Shown here: positions 33,412-45,666 of the stretch, piece by piece
Layout: every line of letters begins with the position of its first letter
Numbering within the stretch: position 1 is the stretch's first letter
DNA from: Cubamyces lactineus
Lineage: Eukaryota; Basidiomycota; Agaricomycetes; Polyporales; Polyporaceae
Reading direction: 5' to 3'
Assembly (NCBI GenBank): GCA_022376465.1
Contig: JACDTU010000014.1
Coordinates: 990,428 to 1,054,427, forward strand
DNA length: 64,000 nt
Notes under the pieces: model-generated
Told to the model about the DNA's origin: nothing
Databases searched by the model: none
What the model saw: only the letters and a program-made list of their open reading frames with translations
Made by a program: the position numbers and the translations under genes

Positions 33412-34612
33412 ATATGGGCCCAGTTCGCGTCCGACCTCGTCCAGCTGGTCTCTCTTAACCAGAAGCTCCTGCGCGACCCCCTTCCGTATGTCACGATGAA
33501 CTTGAGCGCGGAGGAGCGGACGAAGGTGCCTCGCGGTCGACGATCGAGCTCTACACGCAGCCGTAGTACCTCCCCTTCCGCGCGGTCTACCACCGGACGC
33601 GCGAGCGCGCGTTGACGTTCTGGATGCATGCTGAGCTTCGACGACAAGACTTCCCCCGTGCCTGCCGGCCGGGCGGGTGCTCGCGAAGGCGCAGAACTAC
33701 TTCTAGTAGTACGCGTCTTGTTGGTATCAGCATCGGCAGACGTGGCTGCGCTGGCGCCGGCAGGCGGACGGACGGCGCAGGCTTTGAGCGGATCCGCGCG
33801 ACGCTCTGCAGATCTGGGGCCTCTTTGACGCGCTCTTGTGGCTGTCGCAGTGCCGCATGGCGAGACGGACAGCGGACAGGCGCATTTGGAGCACGCGCGG
33901 GCCGATTGTGACGACGGAGAGGTGGGCGCGCCTTGCATTTTCCCGTCGCAGAGCTCGGCCGGTGGGGTGCACATCGTGATCAACGAGGAGCTGGTGATGC
34001 GCGACAGGACCCAGATAGCCCTCGCGGTTGCCGATGAACGGGAGCCTGAAGGGGGTACGACTTGTACGAGGACGACGAGGTGTTTTGGTCGCCGCATAGG
34101 CTGCTAATGGATCCTCGCATCCAGCTCTAGTATTGCTTACCCGCCTTCCCAGACGACTCTCTTTTGGACACGTTCGCTGTGCTCTCGAATCCTCTCCAGC
34201 AGTAAGTCGAACTAACCTGCCAGACGCGCTGCGAAGACTGAATGAACCAAGCATCTTACGCTCAGAGAAAGGCTTCTGGTAGAGTGAAGAACCCGGGGTC
34301 GTTTCTCGCCTGATAGAATATAGAATTCGAACACTCTCATCGACAACGTTTGGACGTCCACCCCCGGGTACAATTGTCAGCAAGTTCGCACACACGCGTT
34401 CTAGGCTGGGTGTTCGTTCCTGAGCTCGAGGAGGAGTACTGAGTGCACACGCATACGGGCTCTTTTCCCCCGGGACTCAAGCACGGACATATGCATATGC
34501 ATGGCGACAGGTACGCATTTAACACAAGGGCATTCTGGGACTATGTGCATATGGCGTTCGAGTCCCCCGATGTCGTCGCGCTATACCACGCTGTTCAGTG
34601 CTGACACATAGG
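33412..34612 (+). pseudogene. Decayed protein-coding gene with multiple stops and frame changes
   Basis: Protein-like segments follow one another on the plus strand in changing frames with in-frame stops. They run LVSLNQKLLRDPLPYVTMNL, LPFRAVYHRTRERALTFWMH, IWGLFDALLWLSQ, YDLYEDDEVFWSPHRLLMDP, LLDTFAVLSNPLQQ, WVFVPELEEEY, and HMHGDRYAFNTRAFWDYVHM followed by AFESPDVVALY. Consistent order and direction argue for one disabled gene rather than chance. Introns may explain some breaks but not the stops inside segments. I cannot name the family. Confidence 0.5.
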
Positions 34613-35021
34613 GTTGTTGAGCGGCGAAAAGGTAGGAATTACCGTAGCTGAGTGCTGGATGAATGAGAGTCTCGTCGATCAACTGCCGTGCGTGGCCGCG
34701 CCTTGAGGAGGAACAGTAATGCTGGCGCGTGAGTGAGGGTAGGGACACAAGTGGACGATGCATGGTTGGGCGCAAGGCATCCGGAACGCTTGTAGAATAC
34801 AGGTCGTCGAGATCGCGCGGGTCCATCTCCGTAACAAAAGTGGTCGTTGTAGCAGGTTTGCAGACGAAAGGCGGCAGAATCGGATAATATGACTAAAAGT
34901 ACAGATGGGTATGTGCGGGCATATGCGTCAGTCGGGCGTCAGCGGTATCTACAAGAAGTGCGAGGCGAGGCGAAACGGCGATGTTGAATAAATATACGAC
35001 CGCCGCGACGAGGGCTCGGGC

Positions 35022-35952
35022 TCAGAGGACGCCAGGGAAGAACCACCAGTGGACGCGGTGGGCGTAGTCGACCCACTGCTTGCCGAACGCCTGCCTGAGT
35101 GCGGAGTCTTCCATGCGCGCGCGGCGGACACCGACGGCGAGCCACCACGCGTACCACACCGCGAAGGCGCCCCACGCCCAGAGCATGCTGTTGCTCGCCG
35201 CGAGCCCGACGCCGAAGTTGGAGAGTGTCGCGCCAGCGGAGACGCACTCGGCGATCCACCCGCCTGGAGAGAGGTCCGCGAGGCCGAGGCCCGCGAGGAT
35301 GAGGAGGGAGCCTGCGTAGGCGGGGTGGCGGACGACACGGTAGGGCCCTGTGGTGACGAGCTGGTGCTTGGGGAGGAGGGCGAGGTCGAAAGTGAAGAAG
35401 GGGCCGAGGGAGCGGTAGCAGGCGAGGCGGAGGAGGGTGCCGGCGGCGACGAGGGCGAGGCCGGTGAAGAAGGGGATGGTGGGGCGGATGAAGGGGCTGG
35501 CGGGTGCGGAGGGGCAGAGGACGGCGTTGAGGGAGGAGCGGACTGCGGGGGCGGGAAGGTGGTGTGCGAGGATGAGGAGGATGTCTGCGAGGGTGCAGAT
35601 CCAGACGAGAGGCTGTTGGATCTGAAGGCGCGGGGTTAGCGCGGGAACGCGAAGGCGGGACGGAGAGGAAAGAAGAGGAAAGGGTAAATGAAGGTTGTAT
35701 GAAAGGCTGATAGACGTGGACGATTCGCTTGCCGACCCGGCAGACGTCGACGGCGATGCAGATAGAGATGCAGATGGGGGCGGAGACGGAGGGAGGAGGA
35801 GTGCCTACCTTGAAGACGAGGGGTGCAATCCTGATCCAGGGCGCCTCTGAGGCGTCGTAGCGGCCCTTGGGAGGAGTTTTGTTGGGCGGGGTGGATGCTA
35901 GCTGGTAGAGGACGGCATGGAGGAGGACGAGGGGCGCGCGGACGAGCGACAT
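35022..35952 (-). CDS. STE14: Protein-S-isoprenylcysteine O-methyltransferase
   Basis: Two exons, 35952-35809 and 35621-35022, give 247 aa. Hydrophobic segments fill the N-terminal half (LVWICTLADILLILAHHL and PTIPFFTGLALVAAGTLLRL). The C-terminal ICMT signature is clear: LVTTGPYRVVRHPAYAGSLL (SAM-binding loop with RHP), then a last hydrophobic stretch, and near the end RMEDSALRQAFGKQWVDYAH with the conserved Glu. ICMT methylates the prenylated C-terminal Cys of Ras, Rho and mating pheromones at the ER membrane. Length is normal. PEMT-like methyltransferases share the fold, but the end motif favours ICMT. Confidence 0.85.
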
Positions 35953-38900
35953 GGGCGCGACGGAGAGAGCGAGGGAGGCGGAGACGGAGGAGGGGGATAT
36001 GGGGGGTGGGAGGGGAGAGCGGAGGGTGTTTTATAGGGATATGGGAAAGAACTGCGATCGAAGGGAGAGATGAGGTCGACCTCGATTGCTAATTTGCATG
36101 ACGGAAAAGAGGAAGAAGGCGAGGTACATAGCCAGTTCCATATCCTCCCCCAGCGACGCGACGTAAACGAGCCTCCTCCGTCGACGCCCTCACGGCATTC
36201 CATCAGCCTCGTCCCCTTCCCATCCGCAACATGCGCATGCACATGCCCACTGTCGACGCGCCTCTGGGACGGCACGCGATCCGTCGAGGGAGGCAGATGG
36301 GGACTGAAACTTAGGAGAAGGAGGGCAGCGCCGAGGGACACCGCGGACGAATGCCGCGGAGGGAGTATACTGCACGCGAGAAAGAGTTTCCTGCTTTCTT
36401 TCTCGCAATCTGCCGCGATCGACGACGCCCTCGAATGGCCCCTTCGCCTCCGACGCCCGCCTCCCGGTCGCTTTAGGTCCATTCGCCTTCCAGGACGAGC
36501 AGTGACGGCAGCCAGCCCTCATTCCCCGTCCTCCTCCACCCGCGCCGTGTCTGCCAAATGCCTTCCAGCGTCGTCCATGCCAACGTCTGCGTCCGCATCG
36601 ACGACGCTCGGAGTACGTCGGCTGATCACCTCTCCGACGTCTGTAGACCATATGCATCCCAGACGACACTCGCACGTCTCCACGCTCTCCGCTTCCCCAC
36701 GTTCTCCCTCACAGCGCAGCTCTCAAGAAGCCGCCCTCTCCTCTCTGCACCCTCCCCCGGCCCCGGTCTCCGTACTGTTCTTCTTGACCGACCTTCTTCC
36801 CAGCTGCGGCGATAAGTCGTCCGTTGCAAGGCACACTCAGCGCACTCGCCTCGACACCCAGACCAACTCCCAATAGAGCCCGCCATATCTCTTGTCCATA
36901 TCCTGCCAAACTGCCATCCAACGGAGTCCGAGGATCAAACGCTCCCTTCGACCTTCGACCTGCGCCCATCTCATGGCATCGCCTTAGGGGAGGCACTTTA
37001 TCATCCCTCTCGACCGCACTCTATCACCTCCGGACAGTATTGCTCTGTTGGGATATGAATGACCATCGCAACTCGATAACGCAGCACTCACCAACAGCCT
37101 CGCCGGCGCCATCTTTCGGGACTCCTCCTCGGTACCTCATCAATATCTTCGAAATAGGGCCACGACGCTGCCGCCTTCTTCCAGCGAGTGTCTTGGCGTC
37201 GCCTTGCCCCCTCGCTCGCCTATGGTGCTGGGCGACCCCTCAGCCGTCGTGGCCACAGACCCAGGGCTAGGGCACTTCTTCGATCGGATGCACAGGCAAC
37301 GGTATCGGTTTATGGACCGAGTGCGTCTGCGACTCCGTTAGTAGAGGGCTTGGCAGTGCGTGCTGGCCGGCGTTGAAACAGGTCGCGAAACTGAGCAAGT
37401 CGCATACGCGAGGAGTCCGCGCAAATGGACGCCAACATGAACGAACATGGGTGTAGCAGTACAACCAGAGTATATATCATAGTTGATGATAGTCAGTGTG
37501 CCGGAACCCAACCGCCGGCTATGAACCACCCGATCTCATGTCATAGATCTCGACATACCACACCGATCACGATCGCCCGTCCTTGGAGGCTTTGCCTGTT
37601 TGGGATATGTTTCTTGTCATCTCCTCGGTCCTGCTCCTCGACATTCGTCTGCCACGCACACCGAGGTTGCCGAACATTAATATGGCCATTCATGCTGCAG
37701 TACTCTCTCCTCAAGCAAATGACGCCAAGACCGTGTCCGTCATCGAGCGCGCGGCGTTGGTGCCGTCCGGTATTCTTCATGACGTCCATCTCCTGACTCT
37801 TTCTCTCTCTTCTAATCCACGTTGGTATAGAGGTAACCTCTCCCTCGTGTCTTTTTAATACTAGATCTACGATAATACGCGTGTACTCAAGGCTCTCCGT
37901 AGGTCAGCCAGACTCGACGTCCGACCAGTAGCAACAATCGAACTTCCCTACGCCTCGCGTCCGCAGCACATACGCCACCGCAAGAGCCCGCGAGCAAGTA
38001 GCTGAAAGCCCAAGATTCCATATCAAGGACCCGAGAAGGCCTCCCGAACTACACTCGCTGCCTAGACGGGGTTAGAATGACCGGCAGCCCTGGGCGCAAG
38101 GCTGCTGCTGCGTCCCGAACAGTGTGCATCAGGGACGGTGCGAAGTTGGACTTGGCCATGCGTAAGTATCTGTGGCTGATCAGAACCGAACTGCGACCAA
38201 TCGCTGCCGCATGCCGTATCCTCTGCCAAGATCTCAGGCAAGCTGGGTGTGCTGCGGCTTCTCTGTCCTCCTCCGCTCGGGACCGTCGATTGGACAGTTT
38301 GGGTAACCGTCTTGCGTCCTTCTAGCGCTACGATCCGAATCGAGCGACGTTTTGCTCGATATGTGTGTCCTCAATCTTTTGAGGACGGCATTGCGAGTCG
38401 TGTATTCGCCGGAGCTGCCAACGTCACATCGTCTGCACACGTCTTCTCGTCGGTTTACAGCGTTGACTCACTCGCTCATCTCCTTCAGGCGTGCAATGTT
38501 CGAACTCGCACCAGAAGCTCCAGTATGTTCCCTGCGACTTTCCACAGTCCTCTATATGCATGCGCTGGATGCGCTCGACACCAATCTTTCCATCTCGGGG
38601 TATCATCACACAAGACTTCCATGTCCGCGGCGGACGTATCCTCGGAACGAACTTTCTACAATCTCGTCCTCATACCTTCGGCCGAACACATCGCGTCTGA
38701 GAACGGCCCCGTTGGTCTACAGCCCGGCTGAGGCCGTCGTACAAAGCCACAATCTCCGCCATCGCACATGCTCGTCGCCGCTCTCACATGCGACGCTCAC
38801 CACCAATGGGCCGTCTTGCAGTACCGCACGCACCCAGGACCTAAGGCTACCACCCCCGGGATCGCGGAAGCGGACATCGAAACCCCAGCTGCGTCTCCTC

Positions 38901-40576
38901 CGATCAAGGACACCACGGAACCGTCGACGTTGCCCATATCCGTGCGGGCAAGCGTAGTGCCTGAGAAGCGTGCGCGAACGCGAATCCAGCCAGCACCCGC
39001 ACTCACGCTCGTACGCGACGCGTGCCAGGGTTTCTCACAGCAGCAGCGACGTCCGAAGCGTGGCAACCGGCCTCCGGATGCGTTCGCGGTCGTATACTAG
39101 TACGTGCCAGTGCGGCATGTGGAGACAGCCCGAGGCCCGGGGCGTGGGTCGGCCGTCGTGCGGGATCGCACGCGCTCGGGAAATTGGGGGTCGTTCACGG
39201 ACAACGGTCGATTATAGCGTCCGGTCGACGCTATGCGATACTTGACGGCGGTGGTTGGGCTTAAAACCATGGGCGCCTCGCCTCGTCCACGGCGTCTTCG
39301 AGCTCGGCCTTCTGCCTTCTGTCTTCTGATCCCAGATCTGCTGGGACGACGAGAGCTGCCGTGGTCTTCTTGTCCATCGCTCATTCGAAGCGCATTCGAT
39401 GCCTGTCAGGAAAAACGACAGACGTCGCCGGGCGACGAGCAGAGCGAGGTGCGTGTCGGCAACCTTCAGACTTTGTACGTTCGGACGGTCCAATAGGCTC
39501 CGGGTCCGGAACGCGCGACGGCGCGTTCGTTCTCCCGCAGGGCTTCAGGTGATCCGTCGAGCGCAGTGGTTCCGGTGCATCCACGGCACCTCGAGTGTGG
39601 TCCGCTGACCGCTACCGTGCACATGCTGGGATGCATAGATAGCGGCTGCGCGGACGAAACGAAGGCTCGATCATGGACCAAGGTCGTAGTCACGGCGAAG
39701 TAACGTAAGGGCCTAGGGAGTGTGCATCCTCGTATTGCCCCTTTGCTCTTCCGAGACGTCTGTCCCCATCACCTGGCCCAGGGCAGCCGGATTGCCTACA
39801 CAGAATTGGCCACAGCGTGGATACGCCACGCGAGACCTGTTGGGCAGCACGTATCTTTACGTGAACCACCTTTCGAGATTCGGGCCATCATGCTCGCGTG
39901 CGGGCGTCCTCCTGGGACTTGGAAGGCAGGCCGCTGTGCCTGCTTTGAAAGCGAGCGGAGAAGATGGGGCGTGCGGTCGTCAAGTGCTGGTAATGAGTTT
40001 ACATGAACGGTCACGGGGCGATACTTACTCACCGCTGTCGTTTACAGCTGTTCCGCAGCGTATATGCGCGGACATGTGCAACTCCGCGACGCGCCTGTAG
40101 AGCGCCGAGAGCGCAATTACTTGCGCGGTCGGTTTGTGGTCAAGTGAACGGACATGCCACCGGAGGATCGAGGCGTCGCTGCCGGTTTGGATGCTCGTAC
40201 CACTTGATTTGAACATCAGTCAACCTTTCGCAAGTACCGCAATGTGCCCCGAACAGGGATGTCCCCGCCTAGCCACCGTTGGAGCCCGGTGGTCCCCCTC
40301 GTCCTATGCAGACGGAGGGTGCCGCATGTTCCCGTGAGAGATCAAACGCAGATGTGCCAGCTGTGTCCGTTTGTCACTATACAGTTCGGCCATTCATCTG
40401 ATCAGCGCACGAGAATCTGACCGTAAGGCTGGTTTACAGGGGCTTCGACTTGGAATGTTTCGTACACAACTTGGCCGCACAACCCCCTTCAGGACCGCCA
40501 TGCGATTCGACGACATGCATACATCCAACGATACATAACACCAGCAGTCCTCAGCCTAACACGACAGCGTCCGACT
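35953..40576. other. Gene-poor 4.6 kb interval
   Basis: Several open frames (36070-36876, 38352-38957, 39720-40100, all plus) lack recognisable motifs and have Ser/Pro/Arg-rich composition typical of chance frames in GC-rich DNA. Short stretches around 38490-38700 look protein-like in more than one frame, which may mark a very old relic. A TATA-like run occurs near 37470. I see no gene I can defend. Confidence 0.4.
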
Positions 40577-41077
40577 TCACAGTGCGATAGGCCCCGCCTC
40601 TACATCCAAGTTCAACGGAGATTGAGCACACTTCCCTCCCGCGACGCGAGTCCACATCTTCTCCACCCGATTTTTGAGATGGATCTTGTACAGCATCTCC
40701 GGACCCCACACGATCGCCCGCCCGATGCCCTCGATGGTCTTGCCCGTCCCGTAGATCATCGCGGCCGTTGCGGCGAGCACGAGCGCGGCGAGGATGACTG
40801 GGGGGAGGATGATCGCCAGCAGACCACGCATGAAGGCCCGGAGGATGGTGCGGCCCTCGGCGGTGGGGGTCACAGCGGTGCGTGGGTCCGAGTCTGTCGA
40901 GGGCTCGATGGAGAGGTCGTACCCGCGCCTGAGCACGCGGGTGATGTTCTCCCCTGCGCTTGTAGGTGGGATGAGCAGAGGCGCGAGCTCCGCGGATGAG
41001 GTGGTGTTGGGGACGGTTGGAGGGTCCGCCGGCGGCCCTTGTTTCGTGTCGGCGTGTTTCTCGTCAGGACCACTCAT
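40577..41077 (-). CDS. Small single-pass membrane protein, unknown
   Basis: 166 aa from ATG 41077 (MSGPDEKHADTKQGPP). The N-terminal half is Pro/Thr-rich and polar. A strong membrane segment (GLLAIILPPVILAALVLAATAAMIYG) is followed by GKTIEGIGRAIVWGPEMLYK and a basic stretch LKNRVEKMWTRVAGGK. No signal peptide. A TATAAAG on the minus strand at about 41279-41285 lies 200 bp upstream, and a possible intron sits in the 5' UTR. The orientation suggests a C-terminal amphipathic/basic tail next to the membrane. I do not recognise the family. Confidence 0.6.
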   Translation of the reverse strand: MSGPDEKHADTKQGPPADPPTVPNTTSSAELAPLLIPPTSAGENITRVLRRGYDLSIEPSTDSDPRTAVTPTAEGRTILRAFMRGLLAIILPPVILAALVLAATAAMIYGTGKTIEGIGRAIVWGPEMLYKIHLKNRVEKMWTRVAGGKCAQSPLNLDVEAGPIAL

Positions 41078-42183
41078 CGTGGACAGGCTCAACTCGCGGG
41101 TGTCTGGCAAGCGACAGCGTCAGCTCTGGTGTCGAGTTGGCACGGTGAACGTACTTACAGTATAACTAGATGTGAAGTTACGGAGCGCTGCAGACGGTGC
41201 TCCCGGGCTGCCTGCTCGCAGTGAGGGAAAGGCGTGTGAGACGGTATCGGTATCGATCCTAGCCCCTATGGTGCTGTGTCTTTATACATGACCCTCTGGT
41301 AAAGTCGCAGTGCGCAGCCGCTCTATCGGCGACTGAGCGTCTGGCATAACGCTCAGTCGTCAGTTCAATGGTCAGTGAACCCGACAGGAAAGGGCAATAG
41401 GAGCCATTGTGCGACTTCTACCAGGTCCGGTATTGTACGCCATTCCACCGCAGACGACTCCTGGTACTTATGCGCAACTACCTCAAGCATTCGTACTACG
41501 TATACGTCGTACAAGTCGTCTGCTAATGGATGCATTTGTGTGTTGTCCTGGCTAGTAACAGGAAACCGCCTTGAGCAGAACTATAGTTGAGTCGGATTGC
41601 TCGGGCTGGATTCCGAATTTCAAGCAGGTGCTGCATAGCCTTGGTTTCACCTCCAGGGCAGCGGCGCAGCAGAGTCGCAGGACTGCGGACCGAGAGATTG
41701 GATTCTTGGGAGGACCGCGCAGCCGTTCGACTTCGACTTCACGGTGTTGCATCAGTCCGGCTGAGAGCATTACATTGAACGAGGTCCTGTCCAGCAGCCA
41801 GGAGAGACCACAGTTGGCTTGGGCCGCAGCTTGATCTATGTCAGTGCATGTCATACAGTCTCGGCACGCCGAGGCTGGGACAGATACTTAGTAAGGAGCT
41901 AGAGGAGACCGCGCCTTTTAGTGAACGAGGGCTTGAATCTACCCACTGGGTATGGTGTTGTATTTAGACCGGAATACCGGGTCTCATGGTGGATATCTCG
42001 CAGAGTTGCACCAAATAGACCGAGCGACAATAGCATATCCGCATCCCGAGTTCTAGCGTATACGTCGATTATCACTTAAAGTCGGATATCAAATAGCGGG
42101 GAATATCACAAACTGTGCATCCAAAGGGTTCGCCAGAGGACGTAGAGGTGACCTTGAAGCCGGCTATCAACAACATCGCAACG
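41078..42183. other. Intergenic region, nothing recognised
   Basis: Between the upstream region of the small membrane protein gene and the stop of HRI1. No supported gene, repeat or RNA. Confidence 0.4.
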
Positions 42184-42934
42184 CTACCATATCGTAACTT
42201 CCTTGACCTCCCAGATGTCTCCATTGTGCTCGCGAGTCTCTCCCTCGTTGAAGGTCGCCCACGTCGCGGCGCACGGGATGTCGAAGTCTCCCACCTGCGC
42301 TACCTTCGTCCACGCACCATCGGTCCACATCCACCGCTGCACGGACACCGTCGGGCCATCGCGGACGATTCCCTGGCAGTACTGTCCAACGCGGACGACC
42401 GATCCGCGCCGATGCGCCTCGTCGTTCCGCATCTCCAGCCACACAGAAACGCGCTCGCCCTCTTTCAAGGGACGCGGCGGGCCGCCTCCGCCGCCAGGTA
42501 TGACGGACACGGCCTTCCACGCCTCTTCGTACTCTCTGATCTCGCCAGTGTCTGGGTGCCGCATCCGTCCCCGTTCGAGCTCGACGTCCGGCAGAGTCGG
42601 GTGGGGGAACATGTCGCCCTCGTCGGCCTCGCTCTCAGGACAGTCGGTACGTGAGCTGATTTCGTGGATCCATTTCCCGTGCGTAGGGGTCCCGACCGAG
42701 CTGCCGGCAAATCCCCACTCGAGCACGGCGAGGCTGGGAGACGACAATCGAAGGTCGACGAAGTGGCGATTCCGCGGCGTGGTCAGGACGAGAGTGGAAG
42801 TAGGCTCGGAGGGCTCTTCCGGGACCTAGTGAGTAAGCATCGTGCATCACGATAGTGAGCCTAATGATGAACGAACAGGGTTTCTTTGGCACGATACACA
42901 CCCAGCGGATGTACAGTCGCTCTGATATGGACAT
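42184..42934 (-). CDS. HRI1: HRI1-family protein
   Basis: Exon 1 (42934-42902) encodes only MSISERLYIRW. Exon 2 (42825-42184) gives the rest, 224 aa in total. Features are TSTLVLTTPRNRHFVDLRL, LAVLEWGFAGSS, KWIHEISSRT, and DEGDMFPHP followed by VELERGRMRHPDTGEIREYEEAW. Then come a second beta-rich half (RVSVWLEMRND, RVGQYCQGIVRDG) and the end NGDIWEVKEVTIW. This layout matches the fungal HRI1 family, whose yeast member (about 244 aa) has a duplicated lipocalin-like fold and binds Hrr25 and Sec72. The molecular role is not known. The very short first exon explains why the start is easily missed. Confidence 0.75.
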
Positions 42935-43345
42935 ATTCTGTTGGGAACGAGCCTGCGACTGCACGGCGCTATTCTGCAACGCATAGGTCAAGATAAGGAA
43001 GGATAGCCGTATTGCGCGTGCACCTACTACCGACGCAAAGGACGGATGGCGATCTTCGAGCACGGCTGAGCGAATGCCGCGACCGAGAGGTACGCCCGAC
43101 CCCGAAGGGCACGGCGCGATCGTTGTGACGCGTGCACGTGCATTGACGTCACGCGTTTCACTCGGATTCCGCCAGTGCCCGCGTCTGGGGATAGGCAATC
43201 CCTGCGGCCTCCATATTGTTTGTTCTTGTTTGTTCTTCGGCTTAGCGCTCGTAGAATGTGGTATCGAGAGGGACCGTCGAAATTCTGACCACTGCGGGCA
43301 TTGTTGTGTTCTAAAACGTATCGCGATGGGCATAAATCGGGAGTA
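42935..43345. other. Region upstream of HRI1
   Basis: Probable HRI1 promoter. No clear TATA box or second gene was seen. Confidence 0.35.
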
Positions 43346-43475
43346 GAATGGCTCGTACAGAGGGATTTTTTGATTGGATCACTTGACGTTGAGATAGGTA
43401 CCTCCGCGCACATTCATCTGACAGTCCTGAAAGCGTACGATTATTAATCTCAAAACCGCTCTGTACGAGCATTCA
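43346..43475. repeat. MITE-like element with terminal inverted repeats
   Basis: GCTCGTACAGAG at 43351-43362 is the exact inverse of CTCTGTACGAGC at 43460-43471. The match extends outward through GAATG/CATTC with a one-base gap, and inward imperfectly through TTTT and GATT. The enclosed ~100 bp is AT-richer than the surroundings and has no ORF. No convincing target-site duplication was found. Confidence 0.4.
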
Positions 43476-44304
43476 TATACCCTCATAGAACAAATCGCGA
43501 AACATTTCCGGAGCCATAGAGGTGATGGGAGGTGAAAAACAGTTTCGCGTTCTCGAGCCCTAGGACATTTGCTAAAAGCCCGCTAGCGAGCTCACCAGTC
43601 CCTCGCGCCGTCTGCGCACGCCTACCGTTGAACTTTCAATACCAAAAATACCCAGTTCACGTGCATTTTATGCTGTACATGGCCCTGTGTTCGGCCTGAA
43701 TACACACACCATGGTCCCAAGGACGGTTGAAATAGACGCTCAAAGCACCGCGCGAGCACAAGTTGCAGGAGTCTGCCTCTTAGACGCCGAAGGCACAAGT
43801 ACCAGCTTTGCGACGAGCGCTTGCTTACTAAGCTGCCCAAAACGCTTGCAGGCATTGCCTATCCCCACCGCGTCCGCGCCATCCGGAAAGCGGCTTGGTG
43901 CGCACCGAGTTTACACCCCTCAAATCCACGCTTTTGAAGAGGATTACCGTTCCATTTCCATGTCAAAGAAGATGCTTGTAGCGAGGAACTACTCAAACCA
44001 TGAGTCTCACGGGTGTAATGTCTGACGCCACCCCGAAACATTCGAGATACCTCGCGCTATTTTAGGACCATGCATGTCAGGATGTGGACTGCGCAAGGTG
44101 ATAGGGACGCACACAAAAAGCGTGGATGGGGTAAGGAAATCTTGTATTGATTCCCCTGATCTACTGCCGTCAGAGAGAGATACGCAAACCCAAGTGGTCG
44201 AATCATCCCAACTAGCCAAATAACTACAGATAATAGTACTACAATATACCCGACAGAGAGCCAACACACGAAGATCATCGTCCGTGACTGCGATTCCAGA
44301 GTTG
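43476..44304. other. Intergenic region, nothing recognised
   Basis: No supported gene. It should contain the 3' UTR of the minus-strand membrane protein gene at its right end. Confidence 0.35.
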
Positions 44305-45381
44305 CTATACGTTGCGGTCGTTAAACTCGTTGACCTCCTGCGCCACCTTTTCCTCGTCTACCGTCTGCGCAATATGCAGACTGAACACCTTGTGCACGTC
44401 CGGGTCCGACCATTCATCAACCTCGCGCTGTAATTCCTTGTTGACATACCAAACGGTAATGGCCGCAGAGACGATCGCCCAGAGCCAAGGCAGCCCCCAC
44501 CCGATGCCGTAACCGACATCGTCCGGCGTCGTCCACGCGATCGCAATGAAGGCGCCTGCGAGGATCATTCCAGACGATCCCCACCACAAGGAGGTGACGC
44601 GGACGATGCGACGCATGATGGCAGAGTGCTCGTAGCGTATTCGCCAGGCTTGTCGGAACTCGACGCAACCTCCGCCGTCGACGGCGACGATATCTTCTAC
44701 GATGGTGTATACGGCAGGGGGAAGGCCCGTGTAAGGGGGCATGGAGGAGACGCGGAAGGGGACCTTGAGCTTGTGGGGCCATATTCCGGTGATAAGGAGA
44801 GGGAAGCAGAAGGCGATCATGAAACACGAAAGAGACATGGCGACGGTATGGACCGAGGCGGGGGACCTATGGGAAATGAGGAGACAAATGGAGACTAGTC
44901 GACAGGAAAGATACTCACAGGGAGGAGCCGATGATGAGAGGGGCGAAGAAACCAGTCATGCCGAGACTGATCTGGATGCTGCGCAGCGGGGAGAGGTAAG
45001 GAGACGGAAACACGTGCGGAACGGAGGAATTGCATACGTGAACGCGTCGGGGCCAAAGCGACTGGCACCGAGGGGGCGTCGCTGGTGGCTGCTGTCGCTA
45101 ATGAAGAGGTACCAAGACCGCCTTGCGAGCTTGTAGCCAGAGTAGGTGCCGACGGTGGAGGTGATGATGGCGAGGTTCTTGGTGTTGTCGAGATGGGCGC
45201 CCCATCGGATGGAATAAAAGAGGATGAGGGGGAGGACGCCAGCCTCGATGAAGATGAGAAGGAAGAAGATGGCGATAGCGGCTTCTCTACGGTTGCACTT
45301 TATGGTGTAGTTGAGAGGAGGGGGTTTTGCGGGGTCGTAACTGGAAGTGTCGAGGGAGGAGAGGGAGAGGGAGTCAGACAT
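44305..45381 (-). CDS. Multi-pass membrane protein, unknown family, three exons
   Basis: Exons 45381-45038, 44978-44919 and 44866-44305 join in frame to 321 aa. After a Ser-rich start (MSDSLSLSSLDTSSYD) there are about six hydrophobic segments. They include REAAIAIFFLLIFIEAGVLP, a segment around GMTGFFAPLIIGSSL, MSLSCFMIAFCFPLLITGIW, SSGMILAGAFIAIAW and GLPWLWAIVSAAITVWYV. A cytosolic-looking tail (ELQREVDEWSDPDVHKVFSL ... NEFNDRNV) follows. The second exon is only 60 bp and encodes one membrane segment. It resembles uncharacterised membrane proteins of basidiomycetes. No transporter motif was seen. It is divergently paired with the HECT ligase gene. Confidence 0.75.
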
Positions 45382-45666
45382 GGTGGTATGGGGAAGAGGA
45401 GGGGGACGTACTCGGGTGGAGAGATATAGCTTGTGGTGTCATCTGGTGGGGACATGGATTGGCGAGAAAGTACATGGGGGTATAAGAGCACACGGTGGAG
45501 AGAGAGACAGAGACTGGTAGAGGCGTCCGAGTCGCTGCCTGCACTCGGCCATGATGTCACCCCACGTGGCCATGCCGGTCACGTGGCCAGGGCGAGTACG
45601 CGTCCGTCGCGCGCGGCATTAGAGCACAGTCCTCCGCCTTACTCACTCACTCACACAACACCCGCG
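45382..45666. promoter_or_regulatory. Divergent promoter, membrane protein gene and HUL5
   Basis: 285 bp between two start codons on opposite strands, so regulatory elements are probably shared. No TATA box is evident. Confidence 0.55.

Noticed and set aside
36070..36876. 268-codon plus-strand open frame
   Set aside because: Ser/Pro/Arg-rich chance frame in GC-rich DNA, with equally long frames on the other strand.
38352..38957. 201-codon frame as a possible gene
   Set aside because: Protein-like in pieces only. No domain, poor composition, overlapping open frames.
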